From Pipra filicauda (Eukaryota > Chordata > Aves > Passeriformes > Pipridae), in contig NW_024104443.1 in NCBI RefSeq assembly GCF_003945595.2, positions 1,612,001 through 1,676,000 of the forward strand: a stretch of DNA of 64,000 nucleotides, written 5' to 3'. The translations under genes and the position numbers were made by a program. The first letter of the stretch is position 1; every line of letters begins with the position of its first letter. The notes under the pieces were generated by a model. It searched no databases. It was not told the origin of the DNA and saw only the letters and a program-made list of their open reading frames with translations. This document shows positions 14,001 through 25,063 of the stretch, in pieces.

Positions 14001-14750
14001 ACTAAAAGAAAAAGTGAAACACAGTTAAAAAAATGCCATGACAACTCATGCATAATAAAATTAAGAGTTTGTCTTAAAGAAACCAAAAATTGGTAAGTAC
14101 AGTGCTAAAATGCAATTCAGAACACTCTATGAGGACAATAAACTAAGGTATAGCTTCAGATTAACGTAGCATGCACTTCCTATACACCAAGACAGGGAAG
14201 AACAAACTAAAACATGAAAAGTAATTGTGAAGCAGTTGACAACACACAAAAGAAAAATTCTCAATAATTTTTTGCTATCAACTATCCAAATAAATAAAAT
14301 GAAGGCTTATGCCATCAAGTTTGTTCCCAGAATCCAAATTAAGTCTGCAAAGCAGGCACAGCAACCTCAGTTGCCATGAAACTCTGTATTAAAATCAAGC
14401 ACATGTACTTTAAAGTTCAAAGTATACTTAATTTTCAAGTGATCTGTATTTCCAAACATTACTGACAGATTATTATCTGAATATGAACAATTTCTCCATT
14501 TACACCAACATTTCAGTATTAAACTTATGTGAGCTTTTGCCATTTCAATGAAAAATAATGCTAGAGAACACACAGAACAGTACACAGGTGCCTCTAAAGT
14601 ACATACAGAGTCATACTCTTCCTCCTCGTCTTCCCCATGGTCATAGAAGTGTTCATAATCTGTCGATCTGGCTGAATCCAATAATCCTTCTCCATCTTCT
14701 CCACCTACGAAGAATCTAGGGGGATCATTCTCCGTTGCATTAACTGACAT
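883..14750 (-). CDS. PPIP5K2: Diphosphoinositol pentakisphosphate kinase 2 (N-terminal 589 codons, partial at 3' end)
   Basis: Cytosolic kinase that makes inositol pyrophosphates (1-InsP7 and InsP8) from InsP6 and 5-InsP7. The spliced coding parts are 14607-14750, 12960-13155, 12172-12262, 11118-11203, 9699-9853, 9226-9327, 7350-7511, 6149-6270, 4850-4951, 4208-4294, 3223-3298, 3032-3141, 1873-1958, 1115-1240 and 883-1004. They add up to 1767 nt, exactly 589 codons, with every junction in frame. Exons 3-10 encode the ATP-grasp kinase domain ([54 protein letters not shown]). Exon 11 opens the histidine-phosphatase-like domain with RHGDRTP. The protein matches vertebrate PPIP5K2 throughout. Exons after AAAFAK lie left of the window. 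The N-terminus before PPRFFVG is a few residues longer than I recall for mammals. PPIP5K1 is the only close alternative; synteny with GIN1 and PAM decides for PPIP5K2. Confidence 0.96.
1115..1240 (-). CDS. PPIP5K2: PPIP5K2 exon 15
   Basis: 126 nt encoding [20 protein letters not shown] to RCMYPGGQG; acceptor AATTAG, donor GTAAAAAA. Confidence 0.95.
1873..1958 (-). CDS. PPIP5K2: PPIP5K2 exon 14
   Basis: 86 nt encoding [19 protein letters not shown] to KTSSEEE; acceptor CCACTTCAG, donor GTATTGC. Confidence 0.94.
3032..3141 (-). CDS. PPIP5K2: PPIP5K2 exon 13
   Basis: 110 nt encoding [19 protein letters not shown] to [11 protein letters not shown]; acceptor GTTCTTTAG, donor GTAAGTG. Confidence 0.94.
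3223..3298 (-). CDS. PPIP5K2: PPIP5K2 exon 12, followed by a GC donor
   Basis: 76 nt encoding [20 protein letters not shown] to PKQLQ. The coding match ends at CAG, and the intron begins GCAAGT (3222-3217), a non-canonical GC donor. The next exon resumes in frame with EVLDIARQ. Confidence 0.9.
4208..4294 (-). CDS. PPIP5K2: PPIP5K2 exon 11 (RHGDRTP phosphatase motif)
   Basis: 87 nt encoding [20 protein letters not shown] to MEVKHQR. RHGDRTP is the signature of the histidine acid phosphatase-like domain. Acceptor TTTCAG, donor GTCAGTGG. A GTAAAAC inside the exon looks like an earlier donor, but using it would drop KHQR and break the frame into exon 12. Confidence 0.92.
4850..4951 (-). CDS. PPIP5K2: PPIP5K2 exon 10
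   Basis: 102 nt encoding [18 protein letters not shown] to VPTTSGTM; acceptor TTTTTTAG, donor GTAAGAAA. Confidence 0.94.
5041..5068. repeat. (AT)14 microsatellite
   Basis: Uninterrupted AT dinucleotide run in the PPIP5K2 intron between exons 9 and 10. Confidence 0.95.
6149..6270 (-). CDS. PPIP5K2: PPIP5K2 exon 9
   Basis: 122 nt encoding [20 protein letters not shown] to [10 protein letters not shown]. It contains the CDVNGF metal/ATP-site segment of the ATP-grasp domain. Donor GTAAGAG. Confidence 0.95.
7350..7511 (-). CDS. PPIP5K2: PPIP5K2 exon 8
   Basis: 162 nt encoding [17 protein letters not shown] to [11 protein letters not shown], a kinase-core exon; acceptor TTCAG, donor GTAAGC. Confidence 0.95.
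9226..9327 (-). CDS. PPIP5K2: PPIP5K2 exon 7
   Basis: 102 nt encoding [18 protein letters not shown] to [12 protein letters not shown]; acceptor TCTTTCAG, donor GTATG. Confidence 0.95.
9699..9853 (-). CDS. PPIP5K2: PPIP5K2 exon 6
   Basis: 155 nt encoding [15 protein letters not shown] to [16 protein letters not shown]; part of the ATP-grasp nucleotide-binding fold. Acceptor TTTCTTCAG, donor GTGAGGG. Confidence 0.95.
10818..10990 (+). mobile_element. Old avian LTR fragment
   Basis: Contains GGCTGGCACGGAGTTAATTT, then ATGGTGCTATGTTTTG and GCTAAGCAGTGCCTACACAG. This series of words resembles a common avian endogenous-retrovirus LTR, recognised from memory. It is diverged and truncated, in a PPIP5K2 intron (between exons 5 and 6). 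Boundaries are approximate. Confidence 0.55.
11118..11203 (-). CDS. PPIP5K2: PPIP5K2 exon 5
   Basis: 86 nt encoding [19 protein letters not shown] to NRDPNNPQ; acceptor TTCTTTAG, donor GTAAAAAA. Confidence 0.94.
12009..12080 (-). mobile_element. CR1 LINE 3' fragment
   Basis: Short minus-strand piece of a CR1 3' end: ATAGAATCACAG followed by TTGGAAGGGATGTC and a CCATGGGCAGGG word, as in other avian CR1 tails. Lies between PPIP5K2 exons 3 and 4. Confidence 0.75.
12172..12262 (-). CDS. PPIP5K2: PPIP5K2 exon 4
   Basis: 91 nt encoding [16 protein letters not shown] to HIQDR; acceptor CATTTTAG, donor GTAAGTAA. Confidence 0.94.
12960..13155 (-). CDS. PPIP5K2: PPIP5K2 exon 3
   Basis: 196 nt between acceptor CCTTTTCAG and donor GTAAATC. 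It encodes [17 protein letters not shown] through [11 protein letters not shown], the start of the kinase region. Confidence 0.94.
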
Positions 14751-14968
14751 GGTTACAAGATCTACAGAGATCTACATGGAAACTGCAGCCTCTCTGGTAG
14801 CCGAGATACTGGGCATGTTTCCCGCTGACCTGGGAACAATAATGTCCCTGCTTCTCGATGCTGCTTGTGCGTTGTGATCACGTTGTCTACCAGGCACTGT
14901 TTAACTGGTATCATCTGCTCATTATTGGTTTGAGTTGCTGCTTCCCTGAGATGATACAACTTTTTAAC
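14607..14968 (-). CDS. PPIP5K2: PPIP5K2 exon 2: 5' UTR end and start codon
   Basis: The acceptor TTTCTTGCAG lies just above 14968 and the donor GTATGTAC at 14606-14605. The ATG is at 14750-14748 and opens 48 codons ending in an acidic run (EDEEEEYDS). The next exon continues as PPER, the junction seen in the family. The sequence above the ATG is 5' UTR; a second possible acceptor nearer the ATG (about 14761) cannot be excluded. Confidence 0.85.
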
Positions 14969-17900
14969 CTGCAAGAAACATACAAACAAACAAAAGAAAA
15001 GGCACACTTGATAAACAGACATAAAATAAACCCTTTTCATTTAGAAAAAGTGTTTGGACATTTGCATACCTATGAACAAAGCATAAGAAATACAACCGTG
15101 CAGACTACACACAGTCTACACTTTTACAGGTGTGTTTAGAGCAGGGGAATAATTTCAAAATTGGTATCAAACTACTGATGCAGAAATTTTAAAAATAGAC
15201 AATATAACAGAAGTAAAAACTGGCAAATGGATTTTTTTTCTTAAGAGGGGTAAGCTGCAGGGTATATATTTTATGTGAAAAATAAACAAACAAAAATATT
15301 TTCCAATATTTAACTCACTATCCCTGTTTCTGTTTTTTCCACATAAATTTTGTGAACAAATGGCAAACACACAAAAGTGCTAACAAAAACTATAAAGTCA
15401 CAATTAGGACTATTCCTAAATAGAAATCTAATCTTTCAAAGCCTGAGTGAATCTTCTCTGTGAAAGCAGAATGTATGTGACAGCTTGATGTTTTTTTTAT
15501 TTTCAACAAAGCCCTGTCTTGTTTTCACAGTGAAAAATTAATAATTACAGAGATGTACACTCACACTGTCTTCTGCCAAAAGTACTTCTAACCACTAATG
15601 TATCAGTGAAGTGGACACATATTGTACCCTTTTAACCCGTCATGTGAAAATAAAATATTGGCAAAATAACTTGTACACAAAACCAGAGACCCAGAGCTCA
15701 GGCATCCGTTGTTTTAAGTAGGTATCTGCTGCTTTAAGTTGTACATGGCTTTATAACATTAATTAAAATGCATCACTATTACTTAGAGAATTAACAAGCA
15801 GTTACTTGTTTCGAAGCTCATCTCATCCAACGGGTTTAGGTTAAGTTGTTTATTAGTCAAATCATTACACAAGTGCCATTCAACAATGATGTCTCAGCAG
15901 AACTGAATTTGTCTTTAAATACCAGTCAAAATTACTTCGGCTGTCCTATGAACTAAGTGAAGCAACAGTAAATTCCCAACGGGGATCAACCACTCAGCTT
16001 CCTGGGAAAGGGGATGGTAAACAAAGCAAAAATTGCCCAGAAAGAATCTGTCCTAATTCAGAGGTTAAGTGTGGGTCAACAATACAGATGTTCAAGATTC
16101 AAAGCTGAAACTGAGGTCTGAACATCACGATCCTGGACTGACGACAGAGCATTAAAAAGATTTATTTCTTAATACTTTTTGCTATGTATCTGCTCTCCTT
16201 CAATTCTGCTAACAAAAAATTACTTTCCCTTAGAATGTGAAACTGCAGCTGTTTGCCCTTTGAGCAAAAAGAACAAAATGAAATTTCAAACACCTAATTC
16301 ATCTGGCTCCTGTGAGAGTTAGGAATTGGGTGTTAAGGTAAATCAATCCTGTTTATGATAAGGTGACAAAAGTGAGCTTTCCGAATCCTGTTTCTAGCAA
16401 GCTTCAAAAAGGCAGAAGTTATTGCCAACATGTACTGGCAACCATAGAATTTTGTAAAGGTGTTAAAACCAAGACACCCCCCCCCCCAAAAAACTCTGGT
16501 AAAGCCTGAAAAATAAGTTTAATAATTCCTCTTGTATCAGCTTCCTCCCATGACCCAAATTCTGTACACTGGAAACAATTTTCTTAATAGTTTTTTAAAA
16601 CGTGAAGTTTTGCCATAAAGAAGGAAGAACAATGACCTGATGCAGATAAGCAGGAGGTCTTAAAACAGCTTTTAAAGCTTTCTTTCCCCTACCTCTTCCT
16701 ATAGTGCACTTTGTGAGGGCAGTAGAACTTGTGACGTTTGTGTGCAATTAATAATTAGTTATTTCATGGGGATCTCTGGTACTATCCAAGTCTGTCTGAC
16801 CCAAAAGGATTACTTCTCAAAGCAAGTGGAAACCATACAAATAGATTGAAGGGAAAGCGCAATATATTTGTCTAGAAATGACACAAAGCTATAACTTGAC
16901 AAGCTTAATTCCTTAACAAACCTGTCTGAAACTCAGTGTCCTGCTACCTTCCTCATTCATCAATCTGGAGACTGTTGGTGTTACTGGTGGCAAGTGCACT
17001 TGTGTCAAGAGAAGCTTCACTCGTGGAAAAGAGACTTTGAACAGCCACAAAACGTGTCCATTCCAAGCAAACTATTTTCCTCAAGATTAACATTGTTCAC
17101 TCGTCTGAAGGCGGATGAATAACTAGATTGCCACTCCATGCTACTGTCACTAGGCCCCAGGTATTCATACAGTTTATGAAAATAACACCAAAGACAAAGG
17201 ATCCAGAAAAGATACTGACAATTTTCAGTCTTGTAAGCTACTACCTGAATTCACTGAATTGCATATAAACTGGCATTCTGACTGCTGATGGTGTCCAGCT
17301 TATCTGCCCAACAGCAGAAGCTGTAAACTACTGTCATTAGCATAAATTTGTGTCAGGATATATTTAAGAAATTAGTCATTTTTTTAGAATTAATGCTTTC
17401 AGAGATAGGAATCAAAATTCTCTGCAAATGCTACAGTAAAAATGAGATATCCCCTTCTTTCTTGTGGTTTGTGAAATACAAAGAAACCAAGAAAAGAGAC
17501 AAGTAAAAAGAAATATTAGAGAAAGAAAGTGACTGCAACTACAATGAACAACTTTCACAAGTCTTCTAAAAAACATCTACAGTTATCTGACATAAAAAAA
17601 GCAGTAAGACTGCACTTGAATAAACACATGGGCTTCAACTTGTACAGCAAGGAGAAATAATAAATGGCAGAGCAAGAAGATGGAGCTGCTTCCTGCTTCA
17701 AAGGTACTGCCAGTGCTGATAGGGGAAGCTTCTACTACATGATGTCCTATGTAGAATTTCATCTTCCTGCCCCTGGAGCAGGGAAGAGTCTTCCCAGCAC
17801 CATTTTTCTGTTTTAAGAAGTGAGCAGCAGTGCAATACAGGGGCAGAGACACTTTGCATTAGATCTTCTCATAGCTGGTGCATGAGCACAAGCCTCAGAC

Positions 17901-20632
17901 AGTCAAGGTCAGAAGATAACGTGTTTGTCTCAACCATGAAAGACTGCAACGTAAGCAAGATAAAACCCACGGCTTTGTGCTGGAATTTACATTGACCCAC
18001 TTCCAAAGAGATAGCAGCAAGAACATCCAGGCAGCAATCTCCTACCGTGCAATGACCTCTTCAGGCAAAATTAACTAGACTATGTTCTCTTCAAACTTTA
18101 CATGGGGTTTCTGTTTTACAGCTCACAGATTTAGAAGTCTTCAATGATTTTGAGAAATGCAGTGTTGCACCTTAAAAGGATTTTCAATGAAATGCATGGT
18201 GTGTTCACAACATGAACTTATAAGAACTCCAATGTTCACTTCAGTGCTGCACTACAGACTTTACTTCTAACAGAACATTTCTCCATTTCCACAAGAATAT
18301 TCTAAACGAATTCTACAAGTATATTCTGAGAGAATAAGCCAAAACACAGACCTTGGTAAGTGTTAACAGATATACCCACAGTTTTTCTGTCCCCATTCCA
18401 CATCTTTCAGCAGCTCAGGAATCCAGCCCTTATGTTTCCCATGCTTACTTAGACCATAAAGATTAGCATTCCAGTAACTGTCAGCAACAAATCAGCTCAA
18501 CACAGCAGCAATGGTCTGAACAGTCCTGAAAAAGGGGCTCAAAGTTTTAACAGCCATGTTTTGAATACTAATAAAAATACACACAACTCCTGTACAAACA
18601 GAAGCATTTCACCAGATTTTCCTCTGTGTCTTTACAGTTATCAGAAGAACAAACATAACATTGCCCCTACTGCACACTAATGAAAACGAAAGGGAACAAA
18701 ACTGGAGTAAAAATGCTTCTCATCTGCTATTGCAAGAAAAAAAAAATCCAGCACATCAAGCATTAAATAGGTATAAAACACAGCCAAACATTCAGGAAAA
18801 CAACTTTTCAAAATGCCATTATATCATAACAACTACAAAACACTTAGCGAGATTTACATTGTGGAATTTAACAAACAGGTAACGGTACAGGAATCATAAG
18901 TGTTGCTCATCTGTTACATGATTCTACACATATATATACATAACAGTAACAAAACAGACCACTCCCCTGCACTCTACCCCTATATTGCTCCTTTTAAAGT
19001 TCCAATTTTTACCTCTGTAGGCACATTCCAACTGCATCCCTTACCAGCTTCCTCCAATTTAAATTAGGAAGTTAAACCCCAAATAATGTTAATAGCAATT
19101 TTTCAGGTAGTCTCAAGTGAGTTGAAAAAAAGTTTTCAACATTTTCCTGCTAGAACCACTATAGCCTAACATTTTCATTAACAGTACATTTAACAGCAAA
19201 AATGTTTGCCTCACTCCTGTTGAGGCATTTCACTCATTTTGAAATTCTAATTCTGCACCATGATTTATGGTGTAACAAACCACCAAAGACAGACAGTTTG
19301 CTGGGTTGCTGGTGAAGCAGAAAGTATGGTGACAGGGCAAGGGGGAAGCAAGGGGAGACAGTGAGAAGAAAGAACCAGTGGAGTCTGAGAGCTGACAGCA
19401 CCAAATGCAATCCAAAGTGCTCTCCATGGATATGTAACACCTTTCTACAGATGATTCAAGGAAACTTGATAATACTTCAAACTTAAACGTGAGATTTTAG
19501 AACCAGTAACAAGAGCCCACACTCAAGAATAGCATTTCTTCAGGTCTGACAGATGACCAAGAAGAGACAGGAGTGCAAAAAGGCAGAAAAAGAGGGAAAG
19601 AATGCTAAGACACAGAAGCTGCTGAAGAGAGCGCTGTGAGAAAACCATACTTGACCTGTTTATTGCTGTACCTTACACTGCAAAAGATACATATTCTCTC
19701 TAATTTAAAATGTCGGCTGTGTCATACAGTCAATTATAAAAAAAATTAACATTTACACATGGATGATGTTCTGTTCTACCACACATCCTGTGAGATGCTG
19801 AGTGGCAGCTGTCAGCCCCTTACTTAGACAGACTAAATTTAAACAAATTTGTTGAGCAGCTCTATCCCAAAGAATGTTACAGTTACAGCCCGATAATACT
19901 TTTGCACAGTAACAAAAAACCCCCAAACCAACCCAAACCTCAACAAAAAACCCACAAACAAACAAATCAAACAGTAATCACAGAAGACACAAAGGGATAT
20001 AAAGGTTTCCAATAATTACTGGAATTTATAAGGTCCAGCTATGCAACAACAAACTGAGAAAAGTCTTCTGCTCTCTTCACTAAATACAAACTTCAACAGC
20101 CTTATGAAGTTTATCACCACCTTCTGTAACTCAGCTCTGCTCAATAAAATCAAACAAGTAACTGCGCTGATGTACAACAGAAGCGGCAAGAAACAGGTTA
20201 AAAACAATTAACAAAGGAAAAAGATACATTACAAAGACCAGATCATACAGCATTACAAAAACTGCTACAATCCCGCATCAAACAAACATCAAGCTCTAGA
20301 TTTCACAAAACACTAACATCATGAAGAACCTTCCAGAAGAGAAGATTTGTTGCTTTCAGCCAGGCACTGGTTTCTCTCTACAAGCCAAGCACAGCCCTCA
20401 GACTGAGCGATGAAGAGCCATAATCTATGCAAATAACAACTGTGAACATATCAAGTTCCTTCTGTCTTCAGGAACACCGCAAATATTTTTTATAATGCAT
20501 TACTATATAGTAGTTTATGTACTCCACCGAAAAAATTACAGCAGTTTCCATTCTAAAAGAGACTACCCACCTTTCCATTCCAGTTTACTGAGACCTGAAG
20601 AAACATTCCTAGGAATGAAGAAGAGCCACGAG
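14969..20632. other. PPIP5K2 first intron, no gene seen
   Basis: AT-rich intronic DNA with only short frames on either strand and none that resembles a protein. It has a 10-base C run near 16480. No clear retroelement was recognised in this part. Confidence 0.55.
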
Positions 20633-21190
20633 CCTTCCTTGCCAGGTAAGTGCCTGCATGGAGTTAACTAGCAGAATTTTGGTAGTGGGTGAGCTGCAGG
20701 GGGAGGCTTCTGTGAGAAGACATGAGAAGCTGACCCTATGTTGGATAGAGCCAGTTTCACCCAGCCCCAAGATGGATCTGCTGCTGCCCAAAACTGAGCC
20801 CATCAGCCACCACTGGTGGTGCCTCTGCTATAACATATTTAAGAAAGGGTAAAAAACACTGCACAGCAGCTGAGAGGGGTGAGAACAACTGAGAGAAACA
20901 ACTCTGCAGACGTCAAAGTCCTTAAGGAAGGAGGGGGAGGAGATGCACTAGGCATACAGATTCTCCTGCAGCCCATGGAGAAGAATCACTGGAAAGCAGG
21001 TGGTGCCCCTGCAGCCCATAGAGGTCCACAGTGGAACAGATATCCACCTGCAGCCCACAGGGAACCCCATGCTGGAGCAGTGGGATGTGCCCTAAAGGAA
21101 GATGTAGCCCACAGAGAGCCTATGCTGGAGGTCGTAGCAGCCCATGGCCAGAACACATGGACAAGTACACTGTTCCAAGCTGGAGCCCTG
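20633..21190 (+). mobile_element. LTR retroelement remnant with degenerate tandem unit
   Basis: Segment with AGCCCATCAGCCACCACTGG, TGGTGCCTCTGCTATAACAT and ATTTAAGAAAGGG, words I recognise from a widespread avian LTR element. It is followed by five degenerate repeats of CTGCAGCCCA(T/C)(A/G)GAG-like units spaced about 40-55 bp (about 20969-21150). Several frames cross it but none resembles a protein. Sits directly before the CR1 3' end at 21293 in the first PPIP5K2 intron. Family name not assigned. Confidence 0.6.
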
Positions 21191-21292
21191 TTTTATACAG
21201 GAGATCATATTCAGTATTCAAGTGGTTCTTTATGAACAAATAAATTTGTATATTAGAAAAGTTATGTAAAAAATGTGTCACTGTATAGTTAA

Positions 21293-22455
21293 GAATCATA
21301 ACATGGTTTGGGTTGGAGGGTACCTTAAAGACCATCTAATTCTAACCTCTGTGCTGCAGGCAGGGAACCTTCCACTAGACCAGGCTGCTCAGGGGTCCCA
21401 TCCAGCCTGCCCTTGAACACTTCCAGGGATGGGTCATTCACAGCTTCTCTGGGCAACCTGAGCCAGTGCCTCACCATTCTCTCAGTAAAGAACTTCTTCC
21501 TAATATCTAATCTGAATCTTTCCTCCTTCAGTTTAAAGTCACTCCCTCCTCCTTGTCCTATCACTACAGGCCTTTGTAAAAAGTCCCTCTCCAGCCTTCT
21601 TGTAGTCTCCCTTTAGGTACTGGAAGGTACCCCAAGGTCTTCCCAAAGCCTTCTCTTCTCTGGGCTCAAAAGCCCCACTCCCACAGCCTGTCTTCACAGC
21701 AGAGGTGTTCCAGCCTCTGACCATCTTCATAGCCTCTGTACCTGCTCCAACAGATCCAAGTGCTTCTTATGTTGGGGACCCCAGGGCTGGATGCAGCACT
21801 GCAGGTGAGGTCTCACCAGAGCAGAGTAGAGGGCAAGAATCCCCTCTCTTTTCCTGCTGCCCACACTGCTTTGGATGCAGCCCAGGACACAGCTGCCTTT
21901 CTGGACTGCCCGTGCACGTTCCTGGGTCACGCTGAGCTTCTTGTAAACCAACACTCCCAAATCCTTCTCTTCAGGGCTTCTCTCAATGCATTCTCTGCCC
22001 AGCCTGTATTTGTGCTTGGGATTGCCCCAACTCAGGTGTAGGACCTTGCCCCTGTTGAACTTCATGAAATTCACACAGGCCCACTTCTCAACCCTGTCCA
22101 GATCCTTCTGGATGACATCCCTTCCCTCCATCCTGTCAAATGCACCACAAAGCTCGGAGTCATTAGGAAACCTGCTGAGGGTGCCCTCGGCCCCACTGTC
22201 CATGTCACCAACATAGATGTTAAACAGTGACAGTCCCAGTAGCAACCCCTGAGGAATGCTGCTCTTCTTGGTCTCCACTTGGTCAAGCTGTTGACTCAAC
22301 ACTTGGAGTGCGACCATCCAGCCAATTCCTTACCCACTGAGTGGCTCATCTATCCAATTCACACCTCTCTGGTTTAGAGACAAGGATGTTGCAAGGACAG
22401 TATCAGATGCTTTCCACCAGTCCAGGTAAATGATGTCAACCCACCAGAGCACTCA
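21293..22455 (-). mobile_element. CR1 LINE, 5'-truncated, ORF2 remnant
   Basis: Minus-strand CR1. Its 3' end is at about 21293 (GAATCATAACATGGTTTGGG on plus). An open stretch at 21727-22317 encodes the C-terminal RT region with LLGLSLFNIYVGDMDSG, NFMKFNRGKVLHLSWGNP and YSALVRPHLQCC, the CR1 pattern. The usual F-A-D-D box is changed (FPNDSE), and the frame is broken at both ends, so the copy is dead. The 5' limit is approximate. Confidence 0.9.
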
Positions 22456-24109
22456 AAATGTGTTTTCTGGGCAAAAAAAACCTCCTGCACTGTTCCTCAC
22501 ACTCCATCTTCAGCAGTAACATAAACATGCAGGTGCTTTTACACACAGTCTTTTCAGCTTGGTGGTGAGGACATGCTTCTGATAAACAGAAAACAGGCAC
22601 TTGAAATCACTGAGACAGGACGGAACAGAAACAGTATTTGTCCTGTTCCAGTCAACTGTTCTAACCACTAGGTTATCAATCCAATTTCATTTTCCCAATG
22701 CACCATTTATTGGCTTTTCCTACTGGAAACAACTCTGGTCAGTGTTATTTGGAGGTGCACTCAACATTCCTTTAAATTCTATGCAGGTAGGCTAACTGAC
22801 CAGCTGCAGTTGCCTAAATCTTTCCTGGAGACCTGATTATTTTCCAAGAACTTTGCCACCTAAATGTTTGTGCCTTAAGTAAGACTTCAGTCTGACCCTC
22901 CATATTACAGTAGCTCAGGGGACAGAGCTCCTGAGAAGAGTTGCACCTTGCCATGTGATAAAAGTCCATCTGGTAAATATCACTCTATTACCTACAAGAC
23001 AGAAAGGCAGTATTTTTACTTTTTTAAACTGGCAAACTACTACCAGTTGACATCTGGCACGTGTTACAAGTGTCTCCTGCACAATCAGAGAACAGATAAC
23101 CTTCACATTCATTAACCTCCAAGTTCCTTTCTAAATCAAACCCTGTCAAACACATCACACAAAGGCATTTATATTTCTGGAAGGTTTGAATGTTTCAGGA
23201 AAGGCTGGCCTCCAAGTTTCTAGAGATCCCACTCAAAGATGTCAAAACAGCTTCTCCAGATTCGCACAAAGAACTTTATTTCAACTCTGTAGAGATGAAA
23301 GAGTTTTGGCCAAAAAAAAATCTATACCACAGTTCACTGGGTTCAGCCTCTGGAGCTCTGATTTGTTCTATCCACAGCTGCCAGAAGGAAGAAACTTTCT
23401 CCACAGAATGAACCAGACAGACAAGACAAGCCAACCAGTATAAAAATCCATATTTCTCATATACTGAACCGTAAAAAGCATATTATATCACCGTATGCCA
23501 CAAAAAAAGTTTTACATAGCAAGAAGAGCTTTGTTACTGGTTGAATCAAAACTTGTTTATTGAGACAAAGACGGATTCAATAGAATTTTGATACTGCGGG
23601 GGGGGGCAGTTTGGCGTGTTACTCGAGTAGAAAGATGACGCAGAAGGGAAGCAGAAGGGATGCAGAAGAGGTGGAAACAGAGAAGTTTAAATAGATAAGG
23701 GGACACAATGCTTAGAAAGACACAACACAATGCAGAAACACTGTGACAAACGACTGTGAGAGGACCTGAGATAGAAATGGTACGGATGAGAAAGGAAACC
23801 ACTTACTTGAAGTGGTTGTGACACTGATCTCCCCCAGTCTTACTGCCTGAGTGAGGAGAGTCACTAACTAGAGTCAACTATTACAACTGCCAACCCCCCA
23901 GCACTTTCAAATCTTATGATACCTAGTAGAGTTCCCAGGTTCAGGAAAAAAACCACCAGAGGCACAAAGAGAAACGTTAACACGGGGCCACTCACCCCCT
24001 CATTTCTCCCACCTCTGCTTCCAACAGGTTATTTTATAGTTCCAACATGTAATCGATTCTAGTTAAAACATGCAATCGATTCTCAGATTTGGGGCTAACC
24101 CTGCTTTTT

Positions 24110-24110
<1 letters not shown>
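22456..24110. other. Rest of PPIP5K2 first intron, no feature seen
   Basis: No exon or clear repeat recognised between the CR1 copy and the poly-T tract; an 8-9 base G run lies near 23599. Confidence 0.5.

Positions 24111-24111
<1 letters not shown>

Positions 24112-24140
<29 letters not shown>
24112..24140. repeat. Poly-T tract (29 T)
   Basis: Uninterrupted T run just left of the CpG island. A homopolymer of this length is prone to assembly error and length variation. Confidence 0.95.
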
Positions 24141-24143
<3 letters not shown>

Positions 24144-24629
24144 GACAGCAATCTCTCTTGCCCCCAGCTAATTCTACACTGAATTCATCATCAGTTTTGG
24201 ATCATCAGTTTTGGGACGTTAACAGCGTGCCCCAAACGCAGAGATCCGAAAGATGCTCCACTACCCCTCCCCGTTCCCGTTTCGGCCGCACTACCTTTCA
24301 CCCCGCGCCCGCCTGCACCAAAAGGCTTAACCCGACATTCCGTGCGCTGCAAACCCGGACGCCCGGTGTGGAAACCCTCTCCGAGAAACAAAGCGCTGCA
24401 CAGAGCGCCCAGGGCCGTGCCCTCCGCATCCCTCGGAGCAGCTCCCAGCATTCCCAACGGACACAGACGTGCCCCTGCGCTCGGGACCGGGCCCCCCGCA
24501 CTCTCGCCCTGGCCCCACCGCTACAGGAGACTCCCGCTCGCCGCAGACACCGCGCCCCCGGGGACTGGAAGGACGGGGAAGGAAGGGGATGAGGAACAGG
24601 AGGGGAACAGGAGGGATCGGCAGCCTCAC

Positions 24630-24735
24630 CTGCCCGCGGTGGCCCCGCGGCCCCTTCACGAGGCGGCTCCGCCGCTGCCCCGCCCCCTCTTCCCCTCCCC
24701 CCTTCTCCCTCCCCTCCCCCTCCCCTCCCGCCACT
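24630..24735 (-). other. PPIP5K2: Likely PPIP5K2 non-coding first exon
   Basis: A strong donor (GCGGGCAG then GTGAGGCTG on minus) gives the exon edge at 24630, inside the island. This would splice to the exon 2 acceptor above 14968. The transcription start is not visible; the upper limit is a guess. Confidence 0.5.
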
Positions 24736-24740
24736 TCCGG
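24731..24740 (-). promoter_or_regulatory. ETS-type site
   Basis: CCACTTCCGG, the reverse complement of CCGGAAGTGG, a typical ETS/GABP element of CpG-island promoters. It lies between the presumed divergent start sites. Confidence 0.55.
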
Positions 24741-24754
24741 GGGCGCCACAAAAG

Positions 24755-24846
24755 TCCCGGGGCGCCGCCGCGGCCGCCGCTGCGGTTGTGCGTCTGCCGG
24801 TACCTCGTGCCGCTGGGCTGGTACCTCGGTACCTCTGCGGGAGCAG
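24755..24846 (+). other. GIN1: Possible GIN1 non-coding first exon
   Basis: CTGCGGGAGCAG followed by GTGGGTGCCC gives a plausible donor at 24847. The GIN1 start codon is in the exon beginning 28919, which has a clear acceptor, so a non-coding first exon is needed. Other donors in the island could serve equally well. Confidence 0.35.
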
Positions 24847-24960
24847 GTGGGTGCCCAGGGGCGCGGCGGTGCCCGGGCGGTGCCGGGCGGTGTCTCTGCG
24901 GAGGGGGCGGCGGGGGGAAGGCGGTGGCGGGCAGCAAAAAGGTCGCGTCGGCGCCGCTCA

Positions 24961-24970
24961 GCGCATGCGT
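24961..24970. promoter_or_regulatory. NRF1-type palindrome
   Basis: GCGCATGCGT, one base from the full GCGCATGCGC NRF1 palindrome, in the CpG island. Confidence 0.5.
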
Positions 24971-25044
24971 GGGGGGGGCTCGGTCGCGTAGCCCCCGGGG
25001 GACGGGCCGCGCGGGAGCGGCGCTCCCAGCGTGCCCCGCGCGGT

Positions 25045-25063
25045 GCATGCTGGGCGATGTAGT
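25045..25063 (-). promoter_or_regulatory. ZNF143/THAP11-like element
   Basis: On the minus strand ACTACATCGCCCAGCATGC, one mismatch from the known ACTACANNTCCCAGCATGC promoter element of CpG-island housekeeping genes. Probably drives GIN1, PPIP5K2 or both. Confidence 0.6.

Noticed and set aside
14762..15040. 92-codon minus-strand frame upstream of the PPIP5K2 start
   Set aside because: It runs from intron into the 5' UTR part of exon 2, crosses the acceptor at 14969 and does not resemble any protein.
21727..22317. 196-codon minus-strand frame as a host gene
   Set aside because: It is the RT C-terminus of a CR1 LINE.
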